Below are positions 8,161-17,088 of a stretch of 64,000 nt of DNA, piece after piece. Where the stretch lies: NCBI GenBank assembly GCA_052246295.1, contig JBQQCO010000009.1; one strand, 5' to 3'. Origin of the DNA: Piscibacillus sp052246295 (GTDB lineage: Bacteria > Bacillota > Bacilli > Bacillales > Alkalibacillaceae). The notes beneath the pieces were generated by a model that was not told the origin of the DNA, made no database searches, and saw only the letters and a list, made by a program, of their open reading frames with translations. The translations under genes and the position numbers were made by a program. The number at the start of each line of letters is the position of its first letter. The first letter of the stretch is position 1.

Positions 8161-8784
8161 AATGATGTGCATGAACTGAGTAGATACAAATGCCTCTATA
8201 ATCGATCCACCTAATACAATAAGTAAAGCTATTATATAGCTTTTGAAATATAAACTAGCCGCTTGGCCAATTGTATAATAACTTTTACCTTTTCCGAATA
8301 ACATTTTCATTACATGAATACAAAAAATCATACTACTAGCCACGATTAAAAGATACGCAGGAACGATTAAAAGATTTTGTGGCGTAACGCTTAACATCGA
8401 TAATAAGAAGCCCTTCCATGACATCTGGTTAACTAAAAAGCCAACCGTAAACCCTATGACGATTCCTTTTAAGAACAATAAAAACCATACAACTGGTAAT
8501 CCAATGAACGATAACCCAAATAAGAATAAAAATGTTACATATTTTCCATGCGTCCAAAAAGCACTAAACAATTCTCCTAATGTGGTTAATCTAGAGGATT
8601 CTGTAATCGATAGAAAGTATTGTTCTACGAAAAATAGTAAATCTTGTTTTTGTAAGAAGCTTAGACTTCCAACCATACTGGCGCCGAAAATGACACCAAT
8701 GACAAACAGCACAAACAAGAATACATATAAACTGATATAAGGCTCTAGTGTATAGGACGACCCTTTCAACCATCGTTTCATCAT
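8152..8784 (-). CDS. spoIIM: Stage II sporulation protein M
   Basis: SpoIIM is the polytopic membrane scaffold of the SpoIID-SpoIIM-SpoIIP complex that drives septal thinning and engulfment. The 210-aa protein begins MMKRWLKGSSYTLEPYISLY and has about five hydrophobic segments (near residues 20-40, 78-98, 100-125, 133-158 and 183-205), matching the family in length and topology. GGAGG lies four bases before the first ATG and seven before the second, so the start could be 8781. It sits between the EndoQ-like gene and fur as in B. subtilis. Confidence 0.92.
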   Translation of the reverse strand: MMKRWLKGSSYTLEPYISLYVFLFVLFVIGVIFGASMVGSLSFLQKQDLLFFVEQYFLSITESSRLTTLGELFSAFWTHGKYVTFLFLFGLSFIGLPVVWFLLFLKGIVIGFTVGFLVNQMSWKGFLLSMLSVTPQNLLIVPAYLLIVASSMIFCIHVMKMLFGKGKSYYTIGQAASLYFKSYIIALLIVLGGSIIEAFVSTQFMHIILK

Positions 8785-8863
8785 GGTTCCTCCATTCGTT
8801 TCTAGCTCTAGTAAAATCCTATGAAGCTAGAAATAAATATAGAACCAAGTAGATTAATTCAAA

Positions 8864-10042
8864 TCAATTTTTATCTTTCAACAAAACACTTCCATAAGTA
8901 CCCCCACCACCAGGGCTGATGTCGAGTTCACCTTTTCTTAACTGTATGATTCTTTCAGCTATCAGCTTATTGCTATTTTTAGTTAACTCTTCAATAGTTG
9001 CTTCATGAATAATATACATATCGTGATATAAAACGTCTCTTAGCTTCTCTAACGTCTTTGGGCCAAGCCCCGGAATGTACTCCAACGGCACTTGATGAAT
9101 ATAAGGCGGGCGTTTCCTTTTACTTGATTCATGGTGTTGGCTCACTTCTTTAATCCGTTCACTAACACCTTTTATCATCTTTTTCGATCCACAACTTGGA
9201 CAGTATTCAGCATAGTCAACTCGTGCGTTACACCCTCTACAAATTGTATTATAATATTTACCTAACAATGGGTTCATACCAAAATTTGCAATGACACTTC
9301 TTCCTTCTAATTCTTTTAGAGCTAATTGAAACTCTTTAAAAGTAGGTCCTTTTAATCTTATCTCTTGATATTCTCTACCAATTTTCTCTAAAGAATGAGC
9401 GTCAGAGTTTGTCAAAAATGTATATGGTTCTAATTCATGTATAATATCTGCCATAGATGTATCAGAGCTCAATCCTAACTCAATGCCATCAATCAACTGT
9501 GGATCAAATACTTCTGTAAGGCTTTTCCGAACCCCTTTTCCATAAAGGCTTTTAAAGGGTGTAAATACATGTGCAGGAATAAATAGTCCACCTAATTCCT
9601 TCACCTTCTTTTGAAGCTCTTTAGATTGTACATACATCCGTTGTGAACTTAATGTTGGGTTCTTAACAAATTGCTTATACCAATTAGAAAAATCCTTTAT
9701 TTTTTGTAACGTTGGCATAAAACATAACACGTGAATTGGTCCGGAACAGTTCTGATCATACAGTTCAATTTCTGATCCTAGTAACATCGTAACGGATCCG
9801 TTTGAAATCCCACCCTCGTCCAACTCAATGCACTCATTTTGTAATAACAATTCAATCTCCTCAATAACCTCTGGAACATGTGCATCAATCACTCCAACTA
9901 AATCTAAGCCTTTCTTCTCTCTAACATACTCAAATATGTTTGAGATTGTTAAGTTATTGGATGCCGATATTTTAACTGGATGATCGTACATCGTTCTACC
10001 GATATGAACATGCAAATCAGCATAATAGCTTTCTAAACTCAA
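8864..10042 (-). CDS. EndoQ-like PHP-domain nuclease (YqxK family)
   Basis: This 392-aa protein has an N-terminal PHP metal-dependent domain starting YYADLHVHIGRTMYDHPVKI, with further ligands in GVIDAHVPEV, FIPAHVFTPF and FLTNSDAHSLEKIGREYQ. A zinc finger CRGCNARVDYAEYCPSCG and a C-terminal helix-hairpin-helix YIPGLGPKTLEKLRDVL follow. That order matches the endonuclease Q family, which cuts 5' to deaminated bases such as uracil or hypoxanthine. The location between spoIIM and nudF equals B. subtilis yqxK. Activity is inferred from family. Confidence 0.85.
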   Translation of the reverse strand: MSLESYYADLHVHIGRTMYDHPVKISASNNLTISNIFEYVREKKGLDLVGVIDAHVPEVIEEIELLLQNECIELDEGGISNGSVTMLLGSEIELYDQNCSGPIHVLCFMPTLQKIKDFSNWYKQFVKNPTLSSQRMYVQSKELQKKVKELGGLFIPAHVFTPFKSLYGKGVRKSLTEVFDPQLIDGIELGLSSDTSMADIIHELEPYTFLTNSDAHSLEKIGREYQEIRLKGPTFKEFQLALKELEGRSVIANFGMNPLLGKYYNTICRGCNARVDYAEYCPSCGSKKMIKGVSERIKEVSQHHESSKRKRPPYIHQVPLEYIPGLGPKTLEKLRDVLYHDMYIIHEATIEELTKNSNKLIAERIIQLRKGELDISPGGGGTYGSVLLKDKN

Positions 10043-10048
10043 TTTATG

Positions 10049-10594
10049 TCACCCTTTATGTTGTAACATGAGATAATAAATAGCGTGAATCGTCTTCGCA
10101 TCATGGATTCGTTGACTATTGATGAGATCCATCGCTTCCTCTAATGACACTTCAATAAGTTCAACAAACTCATCATCATCACCATTTAATTGATCTTCAA
10201 CCTCACTTAAACCTCTTGCTTCATAAACATAGATAATTTCATTCGCAAAGCCTGGAGACGTGTAGTAGGACACGACAAAATCCAATGTTTCTGCTTGGTA
10301 GCCTGTTTCTTCCTCAAGCTCTCTTTTAGCTGTTACCTCTGGCTTTTCACCTGGTTCTAGCTTTCCAGCAGGAATTTCAATTATACTTTTCTCAAGCGCT
10401 TTACGATATTGTTCCACCAATACTATTTTACCTTCATCTGTTATAGCAATAATCGCAACTGCTCCAGGGTGGTCAATTAGTTCTCGCTGCGATCTGTTAC
10501 CATCTGGCAATGTTACATCATCTATTCTGACATCAATAATTTTACCTTTATAAATCGACTCACTTGAAATCGTCTTCTCTTCAAATTTCTTCAT
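10049..10594 (-). CDS. nudF: ADP-ribose pyrophosphatase (Nudix)
   Basis: Hydrolyses ADP-ribose to AMP and ribose-5-phosphate. The 181-aa protein carries a complete Nudix box beginning GKLEPGEKPEV and ending KRELEEETGY, preceded by VVEQ-like strand IVLVEQYRKALEKSIIEIPA. Its start ATG has AAAGGGG upstream, and it runs six bases into the EndoQ-like gene, so the two are probably co-transcribed. Confidence 0.93.
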   Translation of the reverse strand: MKKFEEKTISSESIYKGKIIDVRIDDVTLPDGNRSQRELIDHPGAVAIIAITDEGKIVLVEQYRKALEKSIIEIPAGKLEPGEKPEVTAKRELEEETGYQAETLDFVVSYYTSPGFANEIIYVYEARGLSEVEDQLNGDDDEFVELIEVSLEEAMDLINSQRIHDAKTIHAIYYLMLQHKG

Positions 10595-10692
10595 AATAAT
10601 CCCCTTTCTGCCCCCTATTGTAGCATAGACCGTTATATTTGTTTTTAATGAAATGTTGTTTTTAAAATAGAAATAGAAGGAGTGATTAATAA

Positions 10693-11619
10693 ATGAAGAA
10701 ACGTCAATTAGGACACTCAGATTTATATGTATCAGAAATCAGCCTTGGATGTATGAACCTTGGCACCAATGTAAAACATGCTACGAATATTATTGATACA
10801 GCTTTAGACCAAGGAATTAATTACCTCGACACAGCAGATTTATATGACTTTGGTGAAAATGAAAAAATTGTCGGTCAAGCCATTAAAGGTAAACGTGATC
10901 AAGTCACCATTGCCACAAAAGGTGGAAATCATTTTGAATCTGGAAAAGATGGATGGTATTGGGACCCATCGAAGCAATATTTAAAAGAAGCTATTAAAAA
11001 TAGTTTACTTCGACTTGGATTAGATGATGTTGATCTCTACCAACTCCATGGCGGAACAATTGAAGACCCAACTGATGAAGTCATCGAAACATTTGAAGAA
11101 CTACAAAAAGAAGGTCTCATTCGCTACTACGGCATCTCTTCCATTCGACCAAATGTTATTAAACGATTCATTAATCAATCAAACATAACGAGTGTTATGA
11201 TGCAATACAGCTTACTGGACCGCAGACCTGAAGAAGAAGTTTTAGACCTTCTCAATAACAGTCAAGTTGGCGTTGTTGTGCGTGGTGCTTTAGGGAAAGG
11301 AATGTTAACGAATAACGGGCAATCTCAATGGCAAAAGAAAGGCCAAAAAGGATTTCTTGACTATGATTCTTCAGAATTAAAGTCGACAATTATGTCCTTA
11401 CAAGACCTAGCGAATAATCATCACCAGCCACCTCAATCATTAGCAATAGGATATACACTCAAGCATCCAGCCATTAGCAGTTTAGTTCTTGGTGCTAGTC
11501 GTCCAGAACAGGTACTAGATAACGTGCGAGCGTATCAAGAATCTGATATTTCAGATGATGTTTTTGAACAATTAAAGCAGCTCACGAAAACTAATATTTA
11601 TGAGCAACATCGTGACTGA
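10693..11619 (+). CDS. Aldo/keto reductase (YqkF-like)
   Basis: An NAD(P)H-dependent aldo/keto reductase of 308 aa. The catalytic tetrad can be seen: Asp and Tyr in INYLDTADLYDFGENE, Lys in TIATKGGN and His in LYQLHGGTIEDP. The cofactor-binding end is LVLGASRPEQVLDN. Substrate is unknown. It is divergent from nudF, next to the position of B. subtilis yqkF, and ends at a strong terminator (11672-11721). Confidence 0.88.
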   Translation: MKKRQLGHSDLYVSEISLGCMNLGTNVKHATNIIDTALDQGINYLDTADLYDFGENEKIVGQAIKGKRDQVTIATKGGNHFESGKDGWYWDPSKQYLKEAIKNSLLRLGLDDVDLYQLHGGTIEDPTDEVIETFEELQKEGLIRYYGISSIRPNVIKRFINQSNITSVMMQYSLLDRRPEEEVLDLLNNSQVGVVVRGALGKGMLTNNGQSQWQKKGQKGFLDYDSSELKSTIMSLQDLANNHHQPPQSLAIGYTLKHPAISSLVLGASRPEQVLDNVRAYQESDISDDVFEQLKQLTKTNIYEQHRD

Positions 11620-11671
11620 AATTTTGCATAAAGCTTTTATAAAATGAATAAACCATTATAACGAGTAAGGG

Positions 11672-11721
11672 AATCCGAACTGATCTGAGCAATTTAGACT
11701 CAGATCAGATTCGGATTTTTT
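11672..11721 (+). terminator. Terminator after the aldo/keto reductase
   Basis: A long stem pairs AATCCGAA-TGATCTGAG with CTCAGATCA-TTCGGATT (small internal mismatches) and is followed by TTTTTTTG. Confidence 0.85.
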
Positions 11722-11736
11722 TGTCATAAATTTCTA

Positions 11737-11787
11737 TTGATTAAAGAACGTATGTTCGCATATAATAAAAACACGAACAAAAGTTCT
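11737..11787 (+). promoter_or_regulatory. SOS promoter with two LexA boxes upstream of uvrX-like gene
   Basis: TTGATT (11737-11742) and TATAAT (11761-11766) are 18 bases apart. Two LexA (DinR) boxes fit CGAAC-N4-GTTCG: AGAACGTATGTTCG at 11745-11758, in the spacer, and CGAACAAAAGTTCT at 11774-11787, at the start of the transcript. Each differs by one base from the symmetric core. This predicts damage induction of the polymerase-yolD pair. Confidence 0.8.
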
Positions 11788-11817
11788 ATCAGCAAAAAAC
11801 AGGCTTATCTTTATTAA

Positions 11818-11882
11818 AGGTAGTGTTAAACTTTGTTGTTGATATTGTGATACGCTCCCGGTGGACGCTTTCCGCGGGCCTT
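11818..11882 (-). repeat. Remnant of a Bacillaceae interspersed repeat (one end only)
   Basis: This stretch matches, in inverted orientation, the right end of the larger repeat at 31795-31985. Both share GTTGTTGATATT and an identical 17-mer GGACGCTTTCCGCGGGC (11863-11879 here; reverse complement at 31923-31939). It lies in the untranslated leader between the SOS promoter and the UvrX-like start. No coding function is seen. Confidence 0.7.
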
Positions 11883-11900
11883 ATAAAAAAGAGGGATTCT

Positions 11901-13130
11901 ATGGAAAAAATCATTTTTTTGGTCGATATGCAATCGTTCTATGCGTCAATTGAAAAATCAGCTGACCCATCGCTTCAAAACAAACCTGTAGTCGTAGCAG
12001 GAGATCCTGAACGACGAAGTGGTATCATTCTAGCTGCTTGTCCAATTGCCAAACAATACGGCGTTGAAACTGCTGAGGCACTTTGGCAAGCACAAGAAAA
12101 ATGTCCTGAACTCATTGTCGTTCGACCTCGCATGAAATTATATATTGACCTCTCATATCAGATCACCAAAATATTAGAGAGGTTTACAGATCAAGTAGAA
12201 GTATTTTCAGTCGATGAACAATTTATGGACTTAACTGGAACAGAACGATTATTTGGAGACAAATATTCAGTAGCAAAACAAATTCAATATGAAATTCAAG
12301 AAGAACTCGGTGTTTATGCTCGTGTCGGTATGGGTCCAAATAAAGTGCTCGCCAAAATTGCTTGTGATGCTTTTGCTAAGAAAAATAAAGACGGTATGTT
12401 CTACTTATCACCTGACAATATGAAAGAGACCATGTGGAAGCTACCCGTTGGTAAGATGTTTGGTGTGGGAAGCCGTATGAAACGTCACTTTCACCGAATG
12501 GGGATTCAAACGATTGGTGACCTCGCCAACTACCCTGTTCATTATTTGAAAAAGCGCTGGGGAATCAATGGTGAAGTGCTATCGAATATCGCAAACGGCA
12601 TTGATTATTCTCCCGTTACAACTAAAACACATAACGGTCAAAAAGCAGTTGGCCACCATATGACATTGCCACGAGATTATGAAACGCTTGAGGATGTTAA
12701 GATTGTTCTTCTTGAATTGTGTGAAGAGGTCGCTAAACGAGCAAGAGCTAAAAACTACCGTGGTCACACATTATCGTTAGGCATTCGTGGGGCTAACTTT
12801 GAGGTTCCAACAGGATTTCACCGACAAATTAAGTTAACGTCACCCACTAACTATGGCATGGACCTATTTCACGCTGCACTAAAACTCCTACACAAACATT
12901 GGGATGGCTTACCCGTTCGTAGTGTCGGGGTCACATTATCACAACTACAATCAGCAGATGTTTATCAGCTTAGCCTTTTTAACCCGTCTGTTGAAAAGGA
13001 TCAGTTAAGTAAGGCAATGGATGATATTCGAATGAAGTTCGGCCAAACAGCCATTGTCCGTGCCTCTTCCTTAAAAGATGCTGGTCAAGTATTTGATCGA
13101 GCACAAAAAATTGGTGGACATTATAAGTAA
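11901..13130 (+). CDS. Y-family DNA polymerase, UvrX/YqjW type (PolY2)
   Basis: A translesion polymerase of 409 aa. Catalytic acidic residues are in FLVDMQSFYASIEK and VFSVDEQFMDLTGT, and the palm, fingers and little-finger domains are full length. VRPRMKLYIDLSY and a YolD-like partner directly downstream identify the UvrX/YqjW branch rather than DinB. I start at the ATG at 11901, with AAGAGGG upstream. A longer in-frame ORF from 11823 would translate the repeat remnant and is unlikely. Two LexA boxes lie upstream. Confidence 0.9.
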   Translation: MEKIIFLVDMQSFYASIEKSADPSLQNKPVVVAGDPERRSGIILAACPIAKQYGVETAEALWQAQEKCPELIVVRPRMKLYIDLSYQITKILERFTDQVEVFSVDEQFMDLTGTERLFGDKYSVAKQIQYEIQEELGVYARVGMGPNKVLAKIACDAFAKKNKDGMFYLSPDNMKETMWKLPVGKMFGVGSRMKRHFHRMGIQTIGDLANYPVHYLKKRWGINGEVLSNIANGIDYSPVTTKTHNGQKAVGHHMTLPRDYETLEDVKIVLLELCEEVAKRARAKNYRGHTLSLGIRGANFEVPTGFHRQIKLTSPTNYGMDLFHAALKLLHKHWDGLPVRSVGVTLSQLQSADVYQLSLFNPSVEKDQLSKAMDDIRMKFGQTAIVRASSLKDAGQVFDRAQKIGGHYK

Positions 13131-13142
13131 GGAGAGATTTCG

Positions 13143-13484
13143 ATGAACCCAAATAAGTTAACTCAAGGACACAATTTAATCTGGGAATCGAGCCGCATGA
13201 TGCTGCCGGAGCATAAGGAGCTGTTGCAACAACATCAAAAACAATTAATTAAAAAAACTAAGCCTATTCTAGATCAACAAGAAATTGAGCAACTGGAGAA
13301 AAAAATTCAAGAAGCTATACACATGCAATCACCCGTTCATATCACATTGTTCCATCCTTATGAAACAGTCATCCTTAAGGGGGTAATTCAAAAAGTCGAT
13401 AGGCAAACAAAGCAAATCAAGCTTCTCACGATAGAAGAGGAAATAGAGTGGGTTTCTTTAAACAATATAGTTGATATTCAATAA
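13143..13484 (+). CDS. YolD-like protein
   Basis: A 113-aa protein of the YolD-like family, which nearly always accompanies UvrX-type Y-family polymerases in Bacillales. Visible features are the N-terminal NLIWESSRMMLPEHKELLQQ stretch and a C-terminal beta-rich part with ITLFHPYETVILKGVIQKVD. It starts 12 bases after the polymerase stop with AAGGAGAG as ribosome site, so it belongs to the same SOS transcript. Its molecular role is not established. Confidence 0.87.
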   Translation: MNPNKLTQGHNLIWESSRMMLPEHKELLQQHQKQLIKKTKPILDQQEIEQLEKKIQEAIHMQSPVHITLFHPYETVILKGVIQKVDRQTKQIKLLTIEEEIEWVSLNNIVDIQ

Positions 13485-13501
13485 AAATAGCAGAAATCAT
13501 G

Positions 13502-13538
13502 AGGTTGGAACAAACACATTGCCCCAACCTTGTTTCTT
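13502..13538 (+). terminator. Terminator after the uvrX-yolD unit
   Basis: AGGTTGG (13502-13508) pairs with CCAACCT (13524-13530), followed by TGTTTCTT. It also lies downstream of the convergent metallo-hydrolase. Confidence 0.6.
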
Positions 13539-13556
13539 AACCTTTTCTAAAAACAA

Positions 13557-14528
13557 TTACCGCGTAGTTAATGAATGTCGAGCTGTGTAACGAATTAGTT
13601 TATCATCTGTTACCTGCTCAATCTCACCAATTGAACAAAGATAATCTAGCTGTCCAACCGTTTCAGACATTGTCAAACCAAATTGAGTTTGATAGTGTTT
13701 CGGAAATAAGTATTGGCAAACTTCAAATGGAGTCGAAGGCGTTTCACGAATATAATCTAATACTTTATACGCCCTCTTTTCCTGTTTGACTAGACGGTCT
13801 CTAATCAACTTTTGATGATCAGAAAAAATCTCACCATGACCAGGATAAATATTTGAAAAAGAATATTTTAACACTCTTTTCATCGATTCGCGATAACGTA
13901 ACAACGGCTTTGGACGCTCTTCACCTTTCTGAAGTGGTGGTTCTAACAGTGGGTTTGATGAGATATGCTTTAACAGAAAATCTCCAGCTAGAAACTCATT
14001 TGTGTCTTTATTTAAAAGAGAAATATGACTTTCTGCATGACCGGGTGTTTCCATTACAACGAAGCCTTCCATACCAGGAATGGAATCCCCTTCTTTTAAT
14101 ACATTTGTTAAAGCACTTTGGGTTGAAAATTTTAGCGTGTACTTTAAAGCCCTCTCAATATCTTGAAAATGTTCTGGAACTCCCCATTTGGAATAAAGTT
14201 CATTGAAAAAGCTTAAATAAAGTTGAAGATACTCCTCATCTCGTGTTAACCACTTATGTACTAATGAGTGGCCATAAATCTTATCTATATGATCAAGTCG
14301 CCCAACCAAACCAATATGATCTGGGTGGTGGTGTGTTAACACAATTTGATCAATGTCTTTTGGTTGAAGATTTAATGTTTTTAATTGTTGATTAAAGGCT
14401 TCCCACGCTTCTTTAGTGTGAACACCCGCATCAATTAGAGTAATCATATCATTTTTTATTATATATGAATGAACGTCACCAACCGCATATGGAGTCGGAA
14501 GTGTTATTTGATAAATATCATGAGTCAT
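13557..14528 (-). CDS. MBL-fold metallo-hydrolase (YqjP-like)
   Basis: A metallo-beta-lactamase-fold hydrolase of 323 aa. The metal site THHHPDHIGLVGRL is clear, with later ligands in ETPGHAESHISL, LAGDFLLKH and YPGHGEIFSD. The C-terminal winged-helix-like extension (after about residue 235) fits the LACTB2/YqjP subgroup. The substrate is unknown. I place the start at 14526-14528, with GGGGGC upstream, and not at the in-frame TTG at 14543. A perfect palindrome overlaps the promoter region. Confidence 0.85.
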   Translation of the reverse strand: MTHDIYQITLPTPYAVGDVHSYIIKNDMITLIDAGVHTKEAWEAFNQQLKTLNLQPKDIDQIVLTHHHPDHIGLVGRLDHIDKIYGHSLVHKWLTRDEEYLQLYLSFFNELYSKWGVPEHFQDIERALKYTLKFSTQSALTNVLKEGDSIPGMEGFVVMETPGHAESHISLLNKDTNEFLAGDFLLKHISSNPLLEPPLQKGEERPKPLLRYRESMKRVLKYSFSNIYPGHGEIFSDHQKLIRDRLVKQEKRAYKVLDYIRETPSTPFEVCQYLFPKHYQTQFGLTMSETVGQLDYLCSIGEIEQVTDDKLIRYTARHSLTTR

Positions 14529-14542
14529 AAACATTGCCCCCA

Positions 14543-14575
14543 AATAAAACTGAATAGTTATTCAGTTTTATTATA
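14543..14575 (-). promoter_or_regulatory. Perfect palindrome at the metallo-hydrolase promoter
   Basis: The arms AATAAAACTGAATA and TATTCAGTTTTATT (14543-14572) are exact inverted copies around GT. The minus-strand -10 TATAAT (14570-14575) overlaps one end, so the palindrome covers the expected transcription start. This is the geometry of a repressor operator, for example of the TetR or MarR type. The regulator is not identified. Confidence 0.55.
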
Positions 14576-14604
14576 CTACAAAAATAGTTTTTTAACATAA
14601 ACGA

Positions 14605-16215
14605 CTAACTATTTTTAAAGGCAAATTGAATGGCATCTGCTAAAACGTCTGGTAATTCACCGAAAGAATAATCCACGTTTAAACGTTCTGTCCATTGATG
14701 TGGATCTTTTCCGACTGGTCCAATATTAATCGATGGTACTTCAACTTTCTCCTTAAGATAACTAAACAATCCGCTTCTCTCATCTAAAGGCATTTGATGG
14801 TATAACGTATCAAGGTTACTTTCCATATTAGGGTCTTCACCAATAAAACTTAAGTCGGAAATACCGTTAAAGTAATTTAACGTTTTCACCTTATATTGGT
14901 AATGTTCACTTAAAACTTGTGTCACACGTTCGCCAACTGATTCAACCAATGGATCTCCTTGACTAGAAACTGCCGGATAATAAGGTGGACTGTAAAACAA
15001 AATCATCATAGGTGCCAAATCTTTACATAGATAAGCGAGATCTTGTACGAGTAAGGTACTGAAGTCTCGATCTCCATGCGATCTATTTTTAGTTAACACT
15101 TCTTTTCTCCTATTAACTTCGTTGATTCCATGTCGCTTAACAGCTTCATTATATAAGGTCTTGTAGTCTAAGATTTTTACATCGAATGAATTAGTATGAT
15201 TATGAGCTTGAACTTGTGATTCAAAGTGAGATTCTATTTGTGATTTAGCTTTTCTCATGGTATCGAAAAGCTGTTTGGTTAAAGATTGAACAGATTGCTT
15301 CATTAACAAGACATTATACATAGATACAGCTGTCAGTGGTGTTTGGACTGAGTAATGCTCTTTTAAATCTCTGTTCATTAAACTAATCGGGGGTGGTGTT
15401 ACTTCCTCCCCTACCTGTTCAGTTAATGCGGTATTTAACTCTAAATTGATATTTAAATAACTCAACATTAAGTTGGCATTTAATCCATTGAAAGGCTCAC
15501 CGACATGTGTTTCTTTTCCATAGCAAAGAAATCCCGGTAATACTTTACCTAAGGAACCTGTATAAAGATACTTTTGTTCATCTTGAGGAAACTGACGAAA
15601 CATAGGTTCACTATTAATGCATAAAATATATTCAAGAGACTCTTCTGCTTTAATACGATTCAGTGTTTCTCGAGCTTTTAACATACCAGCTGAGTTAACT
15701 TCTTCATCTGGTACTAAAAGGATTATTACATTCCCATCCCATTCTTCATTAATGGCACGCTCAATCATTGATAAATGGAGAGTAGTCCCAGCCTTCATAT
15801 CCATCGTTCCACGTCCCAAAATCCAATTTTCTTGACTTGTTAAATCTTTTAATGCTTCATCTGGAAGTTGTTGTGGATGCTTTTTGAAGTGGTCCGTTAA
15901 TTTTTTGGGATTAAAAGCAAGGTCCTTAAATGAACCATAATCATCAATGCCAACGACATCAATATGACTTAATAAGATAATCGTTTTGCTTGTCTGCTTC
16001 TTACTTTTAACTAATGCAGCAAGCAATTTACGCCCATCATCTAATAAATCAATATAGATATGTTCAGGATTGTTTTTGAAATATGAATCTGTCATAAGCT
16101 CTTGTTGCACATGTTCAATAAGTTCTATTTCCCCTTCAGTCCCTGAAATGCTTTTAAACTTAACGAGATCACAGAGACATGATTCTAATTGATCTTTTGT
16201 TTGCCATCTCATCAT
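14605..16215 (-). CDS. M20-family peptidase, RocB/YqjN-like
   Basis: A zinc-dependent M20 amidohydrolase/peptidase of 536 aa. The metal-binding pieces are ILLSHIDVVG, ILGRGTMDMKAGTTLHLS and LLVPDEEVNSAGMLKA. The long form with the late INIGPVGKDPHQWTERLN end matches RocB/YqjN proteins, named for arginine degradation, though the reaction is not firmly known. Two adjacent ATG codons follow AAGGGGGAATC; the first is taken as the start. It lies in the same place as B. subtilis yqjN. Confidence 0.86.
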   Translation of the reverse strand: MMRWQTKDQLESCLCDLVKFKSISGTEGEIELIEHVQQELMTDSYFKNNPEHIYIDLLDDGRKLLAALVKSKKQTSKTIILLSHIDVVGIDDYGSFKDLAFNPKKLTDHFKKHPQQLPDEALKDLTSQENWILGRGTMDMKAGTTLHLSMIERAINEEWDGNVIILLVPDEEVNSAGMLKARETLNRIKAEESLEYILCINSEPMFRQFPQDEQKYLYTGSLGKVLPGFLCYGKETHVGEPFNGLNANLMLSYLNINLELNTALTEQVGEEVTPPPISLMNRDLKEHYSVQTPLTAVSMYNVLLMKQSVQSLTKQLFDTMRKAKSQIESHFESQVQAHNHTNSFDVKILDYKTLYNEAVKRHGINEVNRRKEVLTKNRSHGDRDFSTLLVQDLAYLCKDLAPMMILFYSPPYYPAVSSQGDPLVESVGERVTQVLSEHYQYKVKTLNYFNGISDLSFIGEDPNMESNLDTLYHQMPLDERSGLFSYLKEKVEVPSINIGPVGKDPHQWTERLNVDYSFGELPDVLADAIQFAFKNS

Positions 16216-16359
16216 GATTCCCCCTTGCCACGACCGTAATAGTTTGACTTTTCAATTTTTATACACCACAATCATAACAGAAATAAACAGGAATTATATC
16301 AATATTATCGTATTATTAATAAATAATAGAGTCATAAAATAATGAGGTGGCTTATCACT

Positions 16360-17073
16360 ATGAAAATATTTGCCCATCGAGGTGCTAGCCGATATGCACC
16401 CGAAAATACACTTCCAGCTTTTGAAATAGCTCATGAATTGGGTGCAGATGGAATCGAGTTAGATGTACAGCTAACAAAAGATCTTATACCCGTTATCATC
16501 CACGATGAGAATATTAGAAGGACAACAAACGGAACGGGTTTTGTCCAAAATTATACTCTAGATGAGCTTCAGGAATTCGATGCAGGATATTGGTTTTCTA
16601 AACAGTATTTACATACACCTATTATGTCTTTAAAAGAGTTTTTACAATGGGTGCAGAACAAAAATATGCTTGTCAATATTGAACTGAAGACTAATGTCAT
16701 CGAATACCCTACAATTGAAAGACGTGTCATTGAATTATTAACTGAATATAACATGATCAATAAAACTACCATTTCTAGTTTCAACCCATACACCATTCAA
16801 CGTGTTAGAGACGTCAGTGCTGATATAGAACTGGCTTGGCTTACTAAGAACCAAGTTAAAGATATTGAACAATTTCTTCATGAAATAGGAGCAAATACCA
16901 TTCATATCAAATCTAGACTATTATCAAGTAAAATGGTTAAACGTTTATTAAATTATGATATTCCGTTTAGAGTTTATACAGTAAATCGCGTGAGCTTAGC
17001 ACGAAAATGTGTCACAATGGGAGCAGACGGACTTTTCACTGATATACCAGACGTCATAAAAAACAATATTTAA
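16360..17073 (+). CDS. Glycerophosphodiester phosphodiesterase
   Basis: Releases glycerol-3-phosphate from deacylated phospholipids. The 237-aa GDPD-fold protein has the signature HRGASRYAPENTLPAFEIA, the metal and acid-base residues in IELDVQLTKDLIPVIIHDE, and IELKTNVIEYP. It has no signal peptide, so it is cytoplasmic. The start at 16360 is set by GAGGTGG upstream. It begins a plus-strand run with namA, rnz and an aldehyde dehydrogenase. Confidence 0.9.
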   Translation: MKIFAHRGASRYAPENTLPAFEIAHELGADGIELDVQLTKDLIPVIIHDENIRRTTNGTGFVQNYTLDELQEFDAGYWFSKQYLHTPIMSLKEFLQWVQNKNMLVNIELKTNVIEYPTIERRVIELLTEYNMINKTTISSFNPYTIQRVRDVSADIELAWLTKNQVKDIEQFLHEIGANTIHIKSRLLSSKMVKRLLNYDIPFRVYTVNRVSLARKCVTMGADGLFTDIPDVIKNNI

Positions 17074-17088
17074 TAAAAAGGTTGGATC

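Noticed and set aside
11823..11900. Longer N-terminus for the UvrX-type polymerase
   Set aside because: The extra 26 codons translate the repeat remnant, and the ATG at 11901 has the ribosome site and the conserved N-terminus.
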